From Discostella pseudostelligera (lineage: Eukaryota; Bacillariophyta; Thalassiosirophyceae; Thalassiosirales; Thalassiosiraceae): a stretch of DNA of 22,359 bases. The first letter of the stretch is position 1. Each line of letters starts with the position of its first letter. This document shows positions 1-8,990 of this stretch, piece after piece. Both the position numbers and the translations under genes were made by a program. The stretch covers positions 1 to 22,359 of the forward strand of contig JALLBK010000402.1 of the NCBI GenBank assembly GCA_036940085.1, given 5' to 3'. The notes under the pieces are model-generated. The model was not told where the DNA came from. It worked only from the letters and a program-made list of their open reading frames with translations, and searched no databases.

Positions 1-647
1 TCGCTGCCACCAGACGCGCACAAGTCGATTCCTTAGCCATGATCAAGTACAAACAGCGAAAGTTGGATGTTGAGCAGGCATTGTTCATTCGATTGATTGT
101 CGACAACTCTAACGATACGTGGGGCAGCCCAGCAGGAAAAGTTGCCGTTGATGGTTTGGAAGTTATTGACGATGCTGCATCACACCCCACTCCTCATCGC
201 CACAAGCACCTCATCACCACTGATGAAAACGAGTGCAATATATGTTTGACTCCATTCCAAGTTGGCGATATTGTCGCTTGGAGTATGCAGTATGGAGAGT
301 TAGCCATGCCTCTCCTTACATGCAGGAGTGGCGGCATGACCATGATGACTATGTCCAAGTGTGACACCTCCACCTTCTCATCTGGCATTTCCAATAATCA
401 TCATTGCGGAGCTGTGTCTTCATCAGCGAATGAGGATGTATGCAAACATGTCTTTCATGAACAGTGCATCTCGCGATGGTTGCTGGTGCGGGATGGTTGT
501 CCTACCTGTCGTCGATCCTACTTCCCCGCAACAACGACCACGATGATGACGGCCGCAGCTAGTAGTACTCCTCCCGAGAATGAGACCATAGATTTGGAAC
601 AGGGTGCGAATGCCGTATCAGTAATTGAAGGTTACGAGAGTGATTAG
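1..647 (+). CDS. RING-H2 finger protein, 5'-truncated by window edge (tandem copy 1)
   Basis: Probable E3 ubiquitin ligase. The frame is open from base 3 to the stop at 645-647, and the residues before the first Met (AATRRAQVDSLA) align with the same place in the paralogue at 1706-3522 (NAARRARANAEA). The Met at 39 is therefore internal, and the true N-terminus, probably with the membrane span of copy 2, lies outside the window. The zinc ligands are C-x2-C (ECNIC, bases 232-246), then C-x-H-x2-H-x2-C (CKHVFHEQC, about 440-466), then CPTC followed by R. The loop between the second and third ligands is about 65 residues, longer than the usual RING-H2 spacing, and holds a conserved NNHHCGA segment. 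The shared tail TIDLE is also present in copy 2. RING family membership is clear; target and cellular site are unknown. Confidence 0.88.
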   Translation, partial: AATRRAQVDSLAMIKYKQRKLDVEQALFIRLIVDNSNDTWGSPAGKVAVDGLEVIDDAASHPTPHRHKHLITTDENECNICLTPFQVGDIVAWSMQYGELAMPLLTCRSGGMTMMTMSKCDTSTFSSGISNNHHCGAVSSSANEDVCKHVFHEQCISRWLLVRDGCPTCRRSYFPATTTTMMTAAASSTPPENETIDLEQGANAVSVIEGYESD

Positions 648-661
648 ACTTTCCGTCCCAC

Positions 662-760
662 TCGATGATGTACTATGCACGACGGTTGGTACCATTATGA
701 CCTTCCGCCGTAGGCGAGAGGGCATGGTAATGCTGTCCTTGCAATTATTGTTATTGTCAT
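662..760 (-). pseudogene. Decayed fragment of BAP31-like exon 2
   Basis: This stretch aligns on the same strand with about 3975-4065, which covers the acceptor and start of exon 2 of the intact BAP31-like gene. Shared blocks are TGCACGACGG, GGTACCA/GGTACCAC, GGGCATG, and TGCAATTATTGTT. Read on the minus strand in the frame of the intact gene it meets a TAA stop, and the acceptor AG context is altered by an extra base. No exon 1 or 3' part is recognisable nearby. It sits only about 15 bp after the stop of RING copy 1, whereas the intact copy lies about 290 bp after RING copy 2. This is a remnant of a duplicated RING plus BAP31 block, inferred from hand alignment. Confidence 0.72.
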
Positions 761-1025
761 TGTTTTTGGTGTAGGTGGTTGAAAGCCGCTAAATTATTGT
801 GTTCGAGAGTTGGGTTTAGATCGATGGCACATCATCGGTGTAGGAGATAGACGTAAGAGAGTGTATGTAGCGCAAACCATTAAACTGTAGCGTCGGCGTC
901 GGCCATGACAATGGATTCTAATGATGCTGAATTATCGTGGGCGGAATGTTGGTGGAAGGGCTCCTCTAGAGAGAGAAGAGGGCGGCGCTCATGGTTGGTG
1001 TGTGTGGTTTTTCGAGATGATCATT

Positions 1026-1035
1026 TTGGCGGGAA
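1026..1035 (+). promoter_or_regulatory. E2F-like element TTGGCGGGAA
   Basis: The sequence matches the E2F/DP consensus TTGGCGGGAA exactly. A weaker GGGCGG follows at 1042-1047 and a CTCCCGCCAT copy lies at 1144-1153. It is about 670 bp upstream of the RING gene start, so linkage to that gene is uncertain. Confidence 0.45.
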
Positions 1036-1073
1036 AAAAATTGGGCGGTGCTGGAAGATTGGGAGTGTCACTC

Positions 1074-1081
1074 TGACGTCA
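1074..1081. promoter_or_regulatory. CRE palindrome TGACGTCA
   Basis: A perfect 8-bp palindrome of the CREB/ATF bZIP type lies 39 bp after the E2F-like element. In diatoms such sites have been linked to aureochrome and CO2/light control; that role here is inference only. Confidence 0.4.
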
Positions 1082-1300
1082 TCTCATACCTGACACTTTG
1101 CCTTCCTTCTGTTTTCGAGAAATCTTCCGCTTCGAATCTTCGTCTCCCGCCATTTCTTCGTGCCTAATCAGCGATATTTGATTCTGAAGTGCTGTAGAAA
1201 ATATCGCAAATGTAAATGTCTCACTCCTTGTCGTGTTTAGCGAAGCAAGCAAGAAGACAAGTCGCCCTTCGCTTTTCGCCTCCGGTTCCGGCCGTCATCG

Positions 1301-1350
1301 TCATCGCATTGCAGTTGCAGTCATCGCATTGCAGTTGCAGCCATCGCATC
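1301..1350 (+). repeat. 20-bp tandem repeat, 2.5 copies
   Basis: The unit TCATCGCATTGCAGTTGCAG occurs at 1301-1320 and 1321-1340, followed by a degenerate half copy. It is non-coding and upstream of the RING gene at 1706. Confidence 0.85.
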
Positions 1351-1617
1351 AATCGAGTGTGGTGGCAATGGTTGTATCTTCCATCCAAATCCAACTCTTC
1401 TCCACCATGCGTTTTTGATCGTCGGCACCTGTCGGCAATATTGCGTATGGTACGTCCGTCGGCTCTCTCGGCATCGCATCCATAGATAGATAGTCGATCC
1501 GTCATATTTGAATCTCTCTCGTCGGTCGTCCTATCCATATCGTCATATTATTCATAGTCGGTGGCCTCGGCAATATTGAATTCGGCATAGGCATCGGCAT
1601 CGGACAGCTCGCTGCTC

Positions 1618-1641
1618 ATCATCATCATCATCATCATCATC
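1618..1641 (+). repeat. ATC microsatellite, 8 units
   Basis: Eight uninterrupted ATC triplets lie about 65 bp before the ATG at 1706, probably in the promoter or 5' UTR. Confidence 0.9.
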
Positions 1642-1705
1642 GATTTTCGGGAGGTGTGTCGGGGGACTGCCTCTCCAAATAATAATATCGAATACTTATC
1701 CCATC

Positions 1706-3522
1706 ATGTCGAAGTATCGCATCCTTTCATCGACTGCATCTGCCGCCGCCCACAGCAATAGCAGCAGTATTACTGCGAGTCTATTATTATTTGACGATTC
1801 CAGTGAGCAGCAGCAGCCGCAGCCATCGAGCTATTCGCGCAACGACCGCCCAGCATCTAATAACATCAACAATCAGTCTACACCACCATCATCTCTATTC
1901 AATCCTTCCTACGACAGTAACAGTGATTCGGAAGATAGCAACAACATCTTTTACAACAACAACAATAGCACCAATCATGATGGTAATAACAACAACAATA
2001 CCAACAACAATTATCGCGATGCCGATGACGAACGACGCACAATTAGCATGACCGTATTCTTTCTAGTATTCATGGTACTGTACATTGGTTTCTGCTTCTA
2101 TTATCAAAAGAAGAAGGTGCGGTCGCGTGTGATGGATGATGATCATACTGGTGGTGCGGAGGGCAGTGGCGGAAGCGGCTTGAGTCGACGTGAGCAAAGG
2201 CGTGAGAATCAGGTGCGTTAATTTTATTTCGATCCTCGTTCTTCACTCTCCGTTTCGAGATTGAAGAACTATTGACACTTTGTGTGAATTGCTTCTGTGC
2301 AGAATATCGCGAATCTCACATGAATTCATGTTGCCGTTCTTTTGATTGTCCTACACAGATTGTACTTGACGAGAGTAACAATGCCGCGAGGCGGGCACGA
2401 GCCAATGCCGAAGCTATGATCAAGTACAAACAACGTAAGATGAATATTGAAAAGGCATTATTTACCCGCTTGATTGTCGACGATGATGATGAGGACGATA
2501 TGGGGAAGAGTCAAGGTGGTTGCCCCGAGGGAGCTGATTTGGAATGCGCTGCGTCTGCTGCTGCTGCTGCTACTACTACTCGCACAGGGGTAGGTGTAGG
2601 AAGTGCACCCCCACTTCCGGTTGCTCCCTTCGCGAGAAAAATTGTTACCATTCAAGAGGAGGATAGTGACATTGAAGAACAATTACCGTCTATGGATAGA
2701 TCCGAAGCTCAAGAGGTATCTTCAACTATTGCAGTAATGCCGAATGGGAATGAAACTGACGAACACGCATTGGGAGATGACAATGCAAGTAATTCTTCAA
2801 GAGCAACAACAGCAGTAATTACCCTCCTTCTTCCACCTACTACTCCACCACGTGCATCGTCTACATCATTATCACAGAGCCTGACAACAGATCACCACCA
2901 TCTTGCCAACAACACCTGCTCGCCATCGTCCCGTCCATCCCCCCTACGATCTCCTTCTCGACGCATGATGTATGCCGATGCACTCAACTGTGGCAACCAC
3001 ATCCACTCCCGTATCAATGCTTGTTCCAACCATGTTGCCAAGTGCAGCAACAATGGTAGTGGTAATCATGGAGGAGGTGGAAACGCTACTCGCATATTGC
3101 CGGGATGTAGTGCGACCACTAGTACGGATCCTCGATCCATCTCCTACTCGGAAATGTTCTCAAGGTATGATGAGGAGTGCAATATTTGCTTGACTCAATT
3201 CCAAGTGGGTGATAGTGCCGCTTGGAGTATGCAGTATGGAAAGATGGTCCTGAGTGGCGGCACCTCCTCCTCCTCCGACTTTTCAAATAATCATCATTGT
3301 GGAGCTTCTTCTTTGACGTCGAATGATGAGAATGATGTATGCAAACATGTCTTTCACGAAGAGTGTATTTCACGATGGTTGTTGGTACGGGATGGTTGTC
3401 CTATCTGTCGTCGATCGTACTTCGCCGCAATAACGATGATGGCGTCGGCAGCGGCGGCGGCGGATGGCACTTCCGCGAATGCGACCATAGATTTGGAACG
3501 GGGTTCGAATTCGGTTGGGTGA
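1706..3522 (+). CDS. Transmembrane RING-H2 E3 ubiquitin ligase (tandem copy 2)
   Basis: Two exons, 1706-2201 and 2303-3522, encode 571 residues. The intron starts GTGAGA and ends TGTGCAG. A stronger-looking GTGCGT donor at 2213 would put a TGA early in exon 2; the 2202 donor keeps the frame, joining EQR to QYRESH. Residues 1-110 are rich in Ser, Gln and Asn, including runs of Asn. A single membrane span (about 112-133) is followed by a KKK patch. The RING-H2 lies at about 458-534: CNIC, CKHVFHEEC, then CPICR, with a 50-residue loop between the second and third ligands. The layout of low-complexity N-terminus, one span and C-terminal RING-H2 suits a membrane-anchored ligase acting with an E2 enzyme. 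It is paralogous to the gene at the left edge. RING assignment is firm; the splice model is inferred. Confidence 0.85.
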
Positions 3523-3551
3523 AATGGGAGGGTTGAGACAAAGCAGCGGTG

Positions 3552-3598
3552 CAACTTCCTTAGCTGTGAATACGNCAACTTCCTTAGCTGTGAATACG
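3552..3598. other. Assembly junction: single N flanked by an exact 23-bp duplication
   Basis: The 23 bases at 3552-3574 are repeated exactly at 3576-3598 with an N at 3575 between them. This looks like two contig ends that overlap but were joined with a placeholder, so the duplication is probably artificial. It falls in the 3' region between the convergent RING and BAP31-like genes and affects no coding sequence. Confidence 0.8.
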
Positions 3599-3809
3599 GT
3601 CAGTGAATGAGAGTGACGATATCCTACGGTATTGCATTAGAACATCGGTTCCCCACTCTAGTTTGAACTATTGTTGCGCAAGTTGTTCCATCAGTGGTCC
3701 CGAGCTTTTGCATCGAACGTCTCAAATATTTCATCACAGATAAACCCAAACACGAATTCGTCTATGATACCCCGCACTCAATACATATATTTGTGCATAC
3801 TTTGTAAAA

Positions 3810-4464
3810 TCAATCCTTCTTCTTGTCACCTTCCTTCTTTGTTTTCATTCCATCGCTTTGTATTGTTTCCAAATCACCGCGTAGCCTAACAATCTGCTTC
3901 TTCAACGAAAAGATACTGTACACTAGAAGCCACAACACCAATGTGAATAGACTCAACCAAAAGTTTCGTTCGGCTCGATATCGTGATGCACGACGGTACC
4001 ACATTGTTTCTCCGGAGTGGAAAGGGCATGATGTCCTGCAATTATTGTTTGCATTGGTGCCATTGATATACGTTGCAATGATTATTTCAGAGTGGGGATG
4101 CAAATTAAATAAATATTTGGAAATGAAATAGCATTAGATACAGACCATATCATCGACAGTATGAAAGACACGCACCAACTCACCCACTACACGGAACATG
4201 TGCCGAACTAAATCCCAACTGGATAGATCGACTTGCCACACCAAAAACTAACAAACTTGCTCCTATAAACACATGGACTAATCGAATGTACAACAATCCA
4301 ACTGACACACGTGTGAAGAATATCTTGCCGACGAGAGTCGTTCCCCATTGTTCCAACTTGCGATAATTCGGGAGGGAGAGTAAGATGAGACAGATGAGCG
4401 GGATGGGAAAGAAGATCCATATTATGTGACCCCATGTCATCATTGAGCCGCCGACGATGACCAT
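3810..4464 (-). CDS. BAP31/BAP29-like ER membrane protein
   Basis: Two exons, 4464-4184 and 4035-3810, encode 168 residues. The 148-nt intron has a GTGAGT donor and TTGCAG acceptor, and no other AG lies between the donor and that acceptor; gg plus g rebuilds a Gly codon in frame. BAP31 proteins are three-span ER proteins that help export or quality-control other membrane proteins. Visible spans are about 10-31, 55-80 and 119-137. The stretch RYRAERNFWLS just before span 3 matches the family hallmark RAQRNxYISG. The C-terminus is short, lacks the long coiled coil of animal BAP31, and ends KKKD, which fits the KKxx ER-retrieval signal. The start has ACA just before ATGG. Family assignment is good; the short tail is unusual. 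Confidence 0.8.
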
Positions 4465-4849
4465 TGTGGATTATGATGGATGGGAATTCGTTACTTGGTT
4501 GGATTTGTGAAATAGTAAGAGTGGGGCTAGAAAAATGAAATGGAGGATGGTATGATCTGGCGGGAACTTGAGAGCGAAAATTGGCGGGAGCACGGCCGCG
4601 AAGTTGTTGCTTCCACGTTCTCGCTTCCTGAAACTGCCGATCCATGCCAATGCTTCCGTTATCAGTACCGTTTGCTTCCGTGTAGACCAGAGATGCGACG
4701 GAGTCGACTACTCAAGCTATTATTATGCTTGCCAAGTTTTACTTCTTGATAATAATTGTTGATGCAATCATCTCTCGAAATTCCACTCATATAAAAATAG
4801 CGTCAGATACTAAAAAGTACTAGATACTCTGGTGATTTTAGAATAACAA
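4465..4849. other. Intergenic region between BAP31-like and PLD-like genes
   Basis: Both flanking genes are on the minus strand. Apart from the paired E2F-like elements near the BAP31 start, nothing recognisable is present. Open frames on the plus strand here have no domain signature. Confidence 0.55.
4557..4590 (+). promoter_or_regulatory. Paired E2F-like elements upstream of BAP31-like gene
   Basis: CTGGCGGGAA (4557-4566) and TTGGCGGGAG (4581-4590) have cores 24 bp apart and sit about 95-125 bp upstream of the minus-strand ATG at 4464. The position suits a proximal promoter. Confidence 0.5.
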
Positions 4850-7060
4850 TCAAGCCACAAAGAAAGGTCCGAATTGAGTGCAGATAGCACAACCCGTTGG
4901 AAGAAATGATTCACATTCGCTTGCAGTCCTCAATGGGACAGTGAATTCATTTTTCTCTTTCTCGAACTTCTGCTGTAACTGTTTTGCAAATGCTGCAGAC
5001 GATACAAATATCTCAGCCTCCATTTCATAGAATGCAGACCTTGTCCACAAATTCCAACTCCCGACGGCAACCCACTCAGAGTCGATAACTACATACTTTG
5101 AGTGAAGGAAAGGAGGACCCCATTTACATCCCTTTGATACCGCCGTCACGAACTATCGAACGCAGTAACGGAACAGAGAGATGATGTTTGGCAATTGTTC
5201 GGCAAAATGAAAGTTACGTGACGATGCATTTGTGAACAACTTACCAACTCCACCTTTGGAGCAAGAAGGAGCAACCTCTCAAGAGATTTAAAAAGGTCTC
5301 GTTGACCACCTCGGAGATCGCAAGAGTAGAGAGAGTTTGTAATCATGGACACCTTCACTCCTCGATCGGTTGCTGCTTTCAATGCCACTGCAACAGCCTC
5401 GGGTACGTTGCAATGCCCCATACACATGAAAATGGACTGCTTAGCTTGCTTGATTCCACCTAGAACGCAGCGGAGTATAACATCTTCTCCACGAGAGCTT
5501 GGGCGCGACGGTAGAAAAAGCACCTTGGAAATTGTGCTACACCGACCGTCTCCAGAGGATATCCCTTGTCGATCCAATATCAATATGTCGGAGTCGTTCT
5601 CCTTCTTTTCCTCGGCGCGTTCCATGATGTTCAGATCGGGAGACCCAGTGCATGGGTTCATTCCCTTCCACATGTTCTCAAAATGCAGCAAGTACTTCCG
5701 TGCACAGCCTCCTTCGACAAGAAAGTCCGTGTCTAATTGACCTGGTCGCGGTGCAACATTACTCCCTCCTGCGATTACTTTTGCATTCATACTGCCATCA
5801 AAAATGTGGCACTTCGTATGATTCTTGATCCGATAGTTACACATTTTGTCCCTTGCGAACCAAAACTTACAATCAATATTGGGTGAGGATGATGCAATAT
5901 CCAGAATCTCTTTCACAAATTGCGAAGGACAGTGGAATTCCTTCTGTGCATGAAAGAATGGAGGGCTTCCTTTAGGCAAATTGTAGAGGAATGATTCTTG
6001 TACTAGATCATCATCCAACCCGGCACTTACAACTTCAAACACTCCTCGTAATGCTTGACTCTCTATTGTCATGGATTCAAATAGTATTCGAACCTTCACT
6101 CCTCGCAAAGCCACGAAAGGAATGAGATCGAGGAGGATGTACCGCGCGACGGGGTCGGTATGAAACAGATAACACACACTTATGTCAAGCGAATGCATTG
6201 CATTCAACGCACACTCCACATAGCAGTAGAGGTAGTTCTCTAAACCATCAAGAAGTCGTACATTCGACTCGAGATACAGAGTCGACATCTCATCCGGCGT
6301 CGGACATGTCTCTGGACAATATACAGCTCTCCAATTAGGAACAAGATTCGGTTGGTTGTGCAGACATTCACTCGCTTCTTCGACCATCAACTGCTCAATA
6401 ATTTGATTTGAAAGACTTAGTAGGACATTGTGGGCTCGTCTATGTTGCCATGATCCAATACAAGAGCAAACAATCTTCTTCGAATTGGCCCAATCGAATC
6501 TCTCTTGCCATGCATCCTTCATTTGAAGAAAGTAGCGGGTAGCAACTGCAGTGCATGGCATAGGAATAACTCCGGGAATAGAATTGATACTTTCCAATGT
6601 CTGATATTCTGGGAAATCATCAAGATTTCTCCATGTGGCAGTGTTACCGACGGTACGAAAGCCTGGCGAAATACCCAACCATGATGCTTCGACATTCGAA
6701 AGGATACCAATGAGTACATCGAGTGATTCGATAGAGGTTCTAATGTCGTTTGGATCATCTCCCTGTTGGTTTTCATGGATGTGAACTTGGGTTGTTTTTA
6801 GTACCCATTCTAGTGGTTGGTGCGTAGGAGTAGATGATATTGGAGCAGCGAAGTGATCCTCTAGAGATACAACATCAACGAGATGATTGATGATATGTCA
6901 ACTATGTATGATAGGGAAAACCAACGGTCATTGATCATTGCACATCCGACTTACCACAATCCCCATTCTTCGCCAACAAGGTCTTCTCTCGATTATCAAT
7001 TGGTAGAACAATACCGTCCTGCACAGATACAGGCAACACTTCTACATCCGCGCAAGACAT
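4850..7060 (-). CDS. Phospholipase D-like protein with two HKD motifs
   Basis: Three exons, 7060-6955, 6860-5245 and 5152-4850, encode 674 residues. Introns run GTAAGT...CTCTAG (94 nt) and GTAAGT...GATAG (92 nt). The long central exon has no in-frame ATG in its N-terminal part, so exon 1 with the ATG at 7060 is needed; G plus AG gives Glu across the first junction. PLD-superfamily enzymes use two HxKx4D motifs to cleave or transfer phosphodiesters. Both are intact: HTKCHIFD (H383, K385, D390), followed by a GGSN motif, and HSKYVVID (H591, K593, D598), followed by GSWN. The second motif spans only exon 3, so ignoring the intron would lose it. No signal peptide or PX/PH/C2 domain is evident, so it resembles the PLDc_2/cardiolipin-synthase-like branch rather than classical PLD. 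Substrate is unknown. Confidence 0.85.
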
Positions 7061-7364
7061 ACTAGCTGATTGCTGCCTACGAATGATCAAGTTTGAGCGT
7101 GGAGCCCTAGCTCATCTGGTAATGCGACGTTGTTCCTATTTTCTAATATTAATATTCACCATGCTAACGCACCGAGAGGGGGCTCCGTCGGCTTGTCATC
7201 AGTTGGTCTTTGTATTAGTATTAGTACATGGAGGTATGGTTTTAAATATGGAAGCAGGTGTGGCGGCGCACCTCGCACTTATTGTCGCGCCGACCAGCCG
7301 CCGGAACTTCAAAGTTCATTTGGGAACTTTGCACGTTGGATCTGGTATTTTTCGCCTTGTGGAG

Positions 7365-7398
7365 TTTCCCGCCAAGTTTGTCTGTCTCTCCCGCCAAA
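7365..7398 (-). promoter_or_regulatory. Paired E2F-like elements in divergent promoter
   Basis: TTTCCCGCCAA (7365-7375) and TCCCGCCAAAA (about 7389-7398) are minus-strand versions of TTGGCGGGAAA. Their cores are 22 bp apart. They lie about 200 bp before the methyltransferase ATG and 305 bp before the PLD-like ATG. Confidence 0.5.
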
Positions 7399-7438
7399 AA
7401 TGAGCATTTGATGTGTCTCTCGCCTGTCGCCTGCCTGA

Positions 7439-7516
7439 CACCATCACCATATTCTATCACCATCAACGTCAACCATCACCATCACCTCTCCCATCACCAT
7501 CACATCCACTCTTCAC
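7439..7516 (+). repeat. CAC/ATC-rich low-complexity tract
   Basis: Interrupted CATCAC and ACCATC repeats fill this stretch, ending about 70 bp before the ATG at 7586, probably within the 5' UTR. Confidence 0.75.
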
Positions 7517-7585
7517 TACCACGACAATCAAGATTTAATATCTACGATAAATGAAAATCAATCTCTTACCAGCAGGCCACCAGAC

Positions 7586-8752
7586 ATGGTACGATTACCG
7601 TGGCTACTACATCCATTCCTTCTCTCAACGACCTTCATTTTCATAAGCAACTTGATCATCCCGACAACTGCATATGGCAGATCATCATCGAGTCAGCGAA
7701 CTAGTTTCGAAAGGCTCATCGATAATGGTGATGAAATAAGAAATGAGGATGATGACGCGATGAAGCATGTCGACTTGTCATCATCATTGTCATCGTCATA
7801 CGGTCGTCGCAGTCTCCTTCGCTGCGCAGCTTCCGTCACAATGGGAACAGTTACAGCATCATCATTGCTCCCATCTACCACGACGACATCCTACGCCTAC
7901 GGCTGCGGTTGCAGTTGCTCCCTATCTTACTACGACAAGCCTCGCAATTCATGTTTGGATAGATTTTTCTCCTATTCCATGTCTACTGGAATGGACGACT
8001 ATGAAGCCAAGGCATATCCGTACAAATCTCGATTGTTTGACAAAATGCTACGAAGTGTGAGTCAAGCAGCAACTTCATATTCCGCAGTAGAACCGTCATC
8101 GTCGTCGTCATCGGAAACACAGAATATCGTTTTAGAGAGTCGACGTCCCGTTATTTTGGAGGTGGGAATGGGGACATTTCCCAATGCCCCCTACTACGCC
8201 CAGGCATTACGTGGAAGCACCACTACTTCCACTGCTGCTCCGGATGGAATGTTTTTCAAGCAGGGTCTTGACATTATAAGTCTCGACCCGAACGACTACA
8301 TGTTCGATTATGCGATTGATTCTGCAACAAAGTCTGGATTGTTATCACCATCATCGTTAACATCACTTCGAAATGTTCATGGAGTTGCCGAAGCATTGCC
8401 TTTTGGAGATGGTACCATCGATGCTGTGGTGGGTACACTCACACTCTGTTCCGTTACTGATCAATTGGTGGCATTAAAGGAAATTCAACGAGTGTTAAAA
8501 CCCCGGACGGGCGTGTATCTATTCTGGGAACATGTGCTATCCGAAAAGGATGTTGGCTTGGCATTCCAGCAACGATTGTTAAGTCCATTGCAGACTATTG
8601 TGGCAGATGGATGTCATTTGGATCGAAGAACAGGGTGGAATATAGAACAAGCAGGGTTTCGGGGTAGAGCAGAAATTGAGTACATGATGTTGGATCTTGG
8701 AGGTGGAGCGAGTATTATTAGTCCAACTGTGTTTGGGATTGCATACTCTTGA
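7586..8752 (+). CDS. METTL7/TMT1-like SAM-dependent methyltransferase with organelle presequence
   Basis: A single exon encodes 388 residues. The catalytic half (about 188-388) is a class I methyltransferase: motif I VILEVGMGTFPN, acidic strand-2 end LDIISLDPN, a GVAEALPFGDGTIDAVV segment, and EIQRVLKPRTGVYLFWEHV. The stretch LLSPLQTIVADGCHL followed by GWNIEQAGF matches the tail typical of METTL7A/B (TMT1) thiol methyltransferases, which gives the subfamily. The first ~29 residues form a signal peptide (LLHPFLLSTTFIFISNL) ending TTA before Tyr. After a Ser-rich stretch comes RRSLLRC and a small hydrophobic segment (74-97), which looks like a twin-arginine thylakoid-transfer signal. Plastid or lumen targeting is therefore possible; an endomembrane site is the alternative. 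The methyl acceptor is unknown. Confidence 0.82.
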   Translation: MVRLPWLLHPFLLSTTFIFISNLIIPTTAYGRSSSSQRTSFERLIDNGDEIRNEDDDAMKHVDLSSSLSSSYGRRSLLRCAASVTMGTVTASSLLPSTTTTSYAYGCGCSCSLSYYDKPRNSCLDRFFSYSMSTGMDDYEAKAYPYKSRLFDKMLRSVSQAATSYSAVEPSSSSSSETQNIVLESRRPVILEVGMGTFPNAPYYAQALRGSTTTSTAAPDGMFFKQGLDIISLDPNDYMFDYAIDSATKSGLLSPSSLTSLRNVHGVAEALPFGDGTIDAVVGTLTLCSVTDQLVALKEIQRVLKPRTGVYLFWEHVLSEKDVGLAFQQRLLSPLQTIVADGCHLDRRTGWNIEQAGFRGRAEIEYMMLDLGGGASIISPTVFGIAYS

Positions 8753-8990
8753 CATGGTTACTAAGATTAGTCGTATCTACAGTTAAATATCAGCACCACA
8801 TTCCTTAACAGTTACTGGTTCGTACCCATCTAAGTAGTTGATGTGTATCTGCAGCGACGCCATTTCAAGAAATAGTCGGGTAATGATTCAATGTTCTCCT
8901 ATCTCCTACAGAAACAATTCAAACAACTTCATAATTATGCATTCATTAAATTGAACTCATGCAATGAGCATATGCAGACACTAGATCAGG

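Larger units (their letters stand above)
761..1705. other. Intergenic region between the two RING paralogues
   Basis: No convincing gene is visible. Short open frames on both strands lack domain-like composition. The stretch carries an E2F-like element, a CRE/bZIP palindrome, a 20-bp tandem repeat and an ATC microsatellite, listed separately. It probably holds the promoter and 5' UTR of the RING gene starting at 1706. Confidence 0.6.
7061..7585. other. Divergent intergenic region, PLD-like / methyltransferase
   Basis: This 525-bp gap separates two divergently transcribed genes and probably holds both promoters. It contains paired E2F-like sites and a CAC/ATC-rich 5' UTR tract. A tRNA D-arm-like string near 7101 was examined and rejected as a tRNA. 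Confidence 0.55.

Noticed and set aside
905..1093. Small open frame starting ATGACAATGG between the RING genes
   Set aside because: No domain, no homology recognised, and the composition looks random; the E2F-like and CRE sites suggest regulatory DNA.
2213..2302. Alternative donor GTGCGT at 2213 for the RING copy 2 intron
   Set aside because: It would place a TGA seven codons into exon 2; the donor at 2202 keeps the frame.
4788..4800. TATA-like string TATAAAAATA on the plus strand
   Set aside because: No plus-strand gene starts downstream; both neighbouring genes are on the minus strand and the site lies near a 3' end.
7101..7186. tRNA-like stretch: TAGCTCATCTGGTAATGC resembles a D-arm, and GGAGCCC at 7101 could pair with GGGCTCC at 7180
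   Set aside because: There is no T-arm or B-box, no anticodon stem, and the D-stem does not pair properly.
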